A DNA stretch of 64,000 nucleotides from Arthrobacter sp. PvP023. Its GTDB lineage: Bacteria; Actinomycetota; Actinomycetes; Actinomycetales; Micrococcaceae. Below, in pieces: positions 62,987 through 64,000 of the stretch (position 1 is its first letter; each line of letters opens with the position of its first letter). The translations under genes were made by a program, and so were the position numbers. The stretch is taken from positions 124,001-188,000 of the forward strand of contig NZ_JAFIBI010000001.1 of assembly GCF_017832975.1 (NCBI RefSeq), in the 5' to 3' direction. The notes under the pieces are model-generated. The model did no database searches, was not told the origin of the DNA, and was given only the letters and a program-made list of their open reading frames with translations.

Positions 62987-63808
62987 TTAGTTCCGCGCCT
63001 CCAGCACCGCAAAGTACCCGGGGATGAGGTCGGACCGCGCGGGGTTGGACAACGGCATCGTCTCGATCGTCGTGGGACCCTCCTCGATCAGCTCCCAGCG
63101 GCTGGCCGGGAACGCCAGGCTCCGCTCCTTCGGGCCGAATCGTCCCGGCATCGGAAGCCCGCGAATGGCGCCTTCAAGCGGCGCAGGAATCGACCGGAGC
63201 GTTGCGCCGAGGTGCGAGACGTAGTCGATGGCGTTTCCCCGGAAGTCTGTTTCGGCCAGGAAGACGCGGCCGTTCGCGCCCGTGATGGCGCGGGCATTTT
63301 CGGCCAGCGCGATCCGGTCACGTTCGCCCAGGACGTGCAGCACGCCACGGATGAAAACATTCGCTCCGCCACCTGCCGGGCCTCCCGCCCCCGGCAGGGC
63401 AAGCTCCTCCAGCAGTCCGCTCCCCGCCCCGGACGCGGTCATGTCAGCGACGGCGTAGGAAACGTTCGCCAGCCCGGCAGACTCGGCCCGGGCACGCCGG
63501 ACTGCATGCGCGGAAACGTCGACCCCCACAGCATGGGGGAAATGCCCGGCCAGCTGCCGGGTGAAGCTGCCGTTGCCGCACCCGATGTCCACAACCGGCA
63601 GCCCGGGGTCCAGGTGCTGTCGCAGCCTGTCCACATAACCGCGCATTTCGTGGTCGCTGCCGGAATCCCAGAGCACGTCGCCGGTGGCTCCCGTGGCTTT
63701 GACATTGGACCAGAACCGGTCCCAGGCAACATGATGGTCCCGCGGTGCGCCTGCGGATAAGCGAACCAGCTTGGGGACCAGCAGATACTTTTTCAGGGCG
63801 GCGAGCAT
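62987..63808 (-). CDS. Class I SAM-dependent methyltransferase
   Basis: 273 residues with the SAM-binding loop VVDIGCGNG at 72-80, then AVGVDVSAHAVRRAR (motif II) and a C-terminal domain with FLAETDFRGNAID. The N-terminus has the basic helix MLAALKKYLLVPKLVRL. Substrate unknown. ATG 63808 is preferred; the longer frame extends into the upstream spacer. It converges with nnrD. Confidence 0.88.
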   Translation of the reverse strand: MLAALKKYLLVPKLVRLSAGAPRDHHVAWDRFWSNVKATGATGDVLWDSGSDHEMRGYVDRLRQHLDPGLPVVDIGCGNGSFTRQLAGHFPHAVGVDVSAHAVRRARAESAGLANVSYAVADMTASGAGSGLLEELALPGAGGPAGGGANVFIRGVLHVLGERDRIALAENARAITGANGRVFLAETDFRGNAIDYVSHLGATLRSIPAPLEGAIRGLPMPGRFGPKERSLAFPASRWELIEEGPTTIETMPLSNPARSDLIPGYFAVLEARN

Positions 63809-63858
63809 GGTCCCAATATAAGGGCACCGGCGGTGACGTCCGGAGAAAGCGCCACGGG

Positions 63859-64000
63859 TCACGTCAGGGCAAGCCAGGTCAGTGCGTCCCGCTCAGACGT
63901 GAAGAACTTGGTGGGGCACGGCACCGAGTTGATGCCCAGGAAGAAATTGGCCAGGACCCTGTCGACCGGCGAGGACCCCAGCAGGGCTATCCGGGACGCC
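63859..64000 (-). CDS. STAS/SpoIIAA-like protein (C-terminal fragment)
   Basis: Only the last 46 codons are in the window; the rest lies beyond the right edge. The translated piece (RIALLGSSPVDRVLANFFLG, then INSVPCPTKFFTSERDALTW and LALT stop) resembles the C-terminus of SEC14/STAS or SpoIIAA-like domain proteins common in Arthrobacter. The frame is open to the edge. Confidence is limited by the short length. Confidence 0.6.
   Translation of the reverse strand, partial: ASRIALLGSSPVDRVLANFFLGINSVPCPTKFFTSERDALTWLALT

Overview
The window looks like chromosomal DNA of a high-GC actinobacterium, most probably Arthrobacter sensu lato (Arthrobacter/Pseudarthrobacter, Micrococcaceae). The evidence is the strong GC bias with frequent GTG/TTG starts, an Lsr2 nucleoid protein, ClpC with UVR and double Clp-N domains, a DUF2342 metalloprotease next to tilS-hpt-ftsH, a short ArgA-type acetyltransferase, phosphoketolase, and actinobacterial families such as DUF3180, DUF6328, DUF6766 and DUF6480. 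The genus is inferred from gene content and order, not from a marker gene. I saw no rRNA, tRNA, CRISPR array, insertion sequence or prophage.

Layout. 1-5 kb: the dihydroxyacetone kinase genes dhaK-dhaL-dhaM (dhaM cut by the window edge), a probable new 54-codon gene, argA-like GNAT and an S9 peptidase. 5-10.4 kb: clpC, lsr2, a small membrane protein and lysS. 10.5-14.7 kb: three tandem alpha/beta-hydrolase paralogues and a convergent DHA2 drug exporter. 14.8-28.5 kb: a long minus-strand run, dacB, DUF2342, tilS, hpt, ftsH, folE-folP-folB-folK, DUF3180, two PH-domain membrane proteins, a DUF2520 dehydrogenase-like protein and panC. Many of these overlap or abut, so this is a cofactor, tRNA-modification and membrane-quality-control superoperon. 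28.6-31.4 kb: ppa, a type-B carboxylesterase and DUF429. 31.4-36.5 kb: phosphoketolase divergent from two RDD membrane proteins and a companion, then a SatD-like regulator. 36.5-42.9 kb: a Cof-type HAD phosphatase, an AbiEi-like protein, serS, a diacylglycerol kinase-like enzyme, pheA and a rhodanese. 43-46.8 kb: a peptidase E, amidase and POT peptide transporter cluster. 47.2-49.4 kb: a secreted polysaccharide deacetylase with LGFP repeats. 49.5-53.4 kb: DUF4190, NERD, pgm and a 2H phosphoesterase. 53.5-55.7 kb: a RutE-like nitroreductase divergent from a uracil permease. 55.7-64 kb: a probable stress and housekeeping group (acidic protein, SDR, DUF6328, DUF6766, glycerate kinase, hydrolase, DUF6480, histidine phosphatase, NAD(P)HX dehydratase, methyltransferase) ending in a truncated STAS/SpoIIAA-like gene.

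The most interesting non-genic signals are two copies of a long inverted repeat with the core GGAGTTTTTGTCCAGATA, each 25-41 bp upstream of a plus-strand alpha/beta-hydrolase-fold gene; a large imperfect inverted repeat between clpC and the S9 peptidase gene; a fourfold AGTAG/CTACT operator-like element upstream of the LGFP deacetylase; and the compact small-gene unit at 1.9-2.1 kb. I did not find a clear defence island or a new multi-gene system. The candidates above are leads only.
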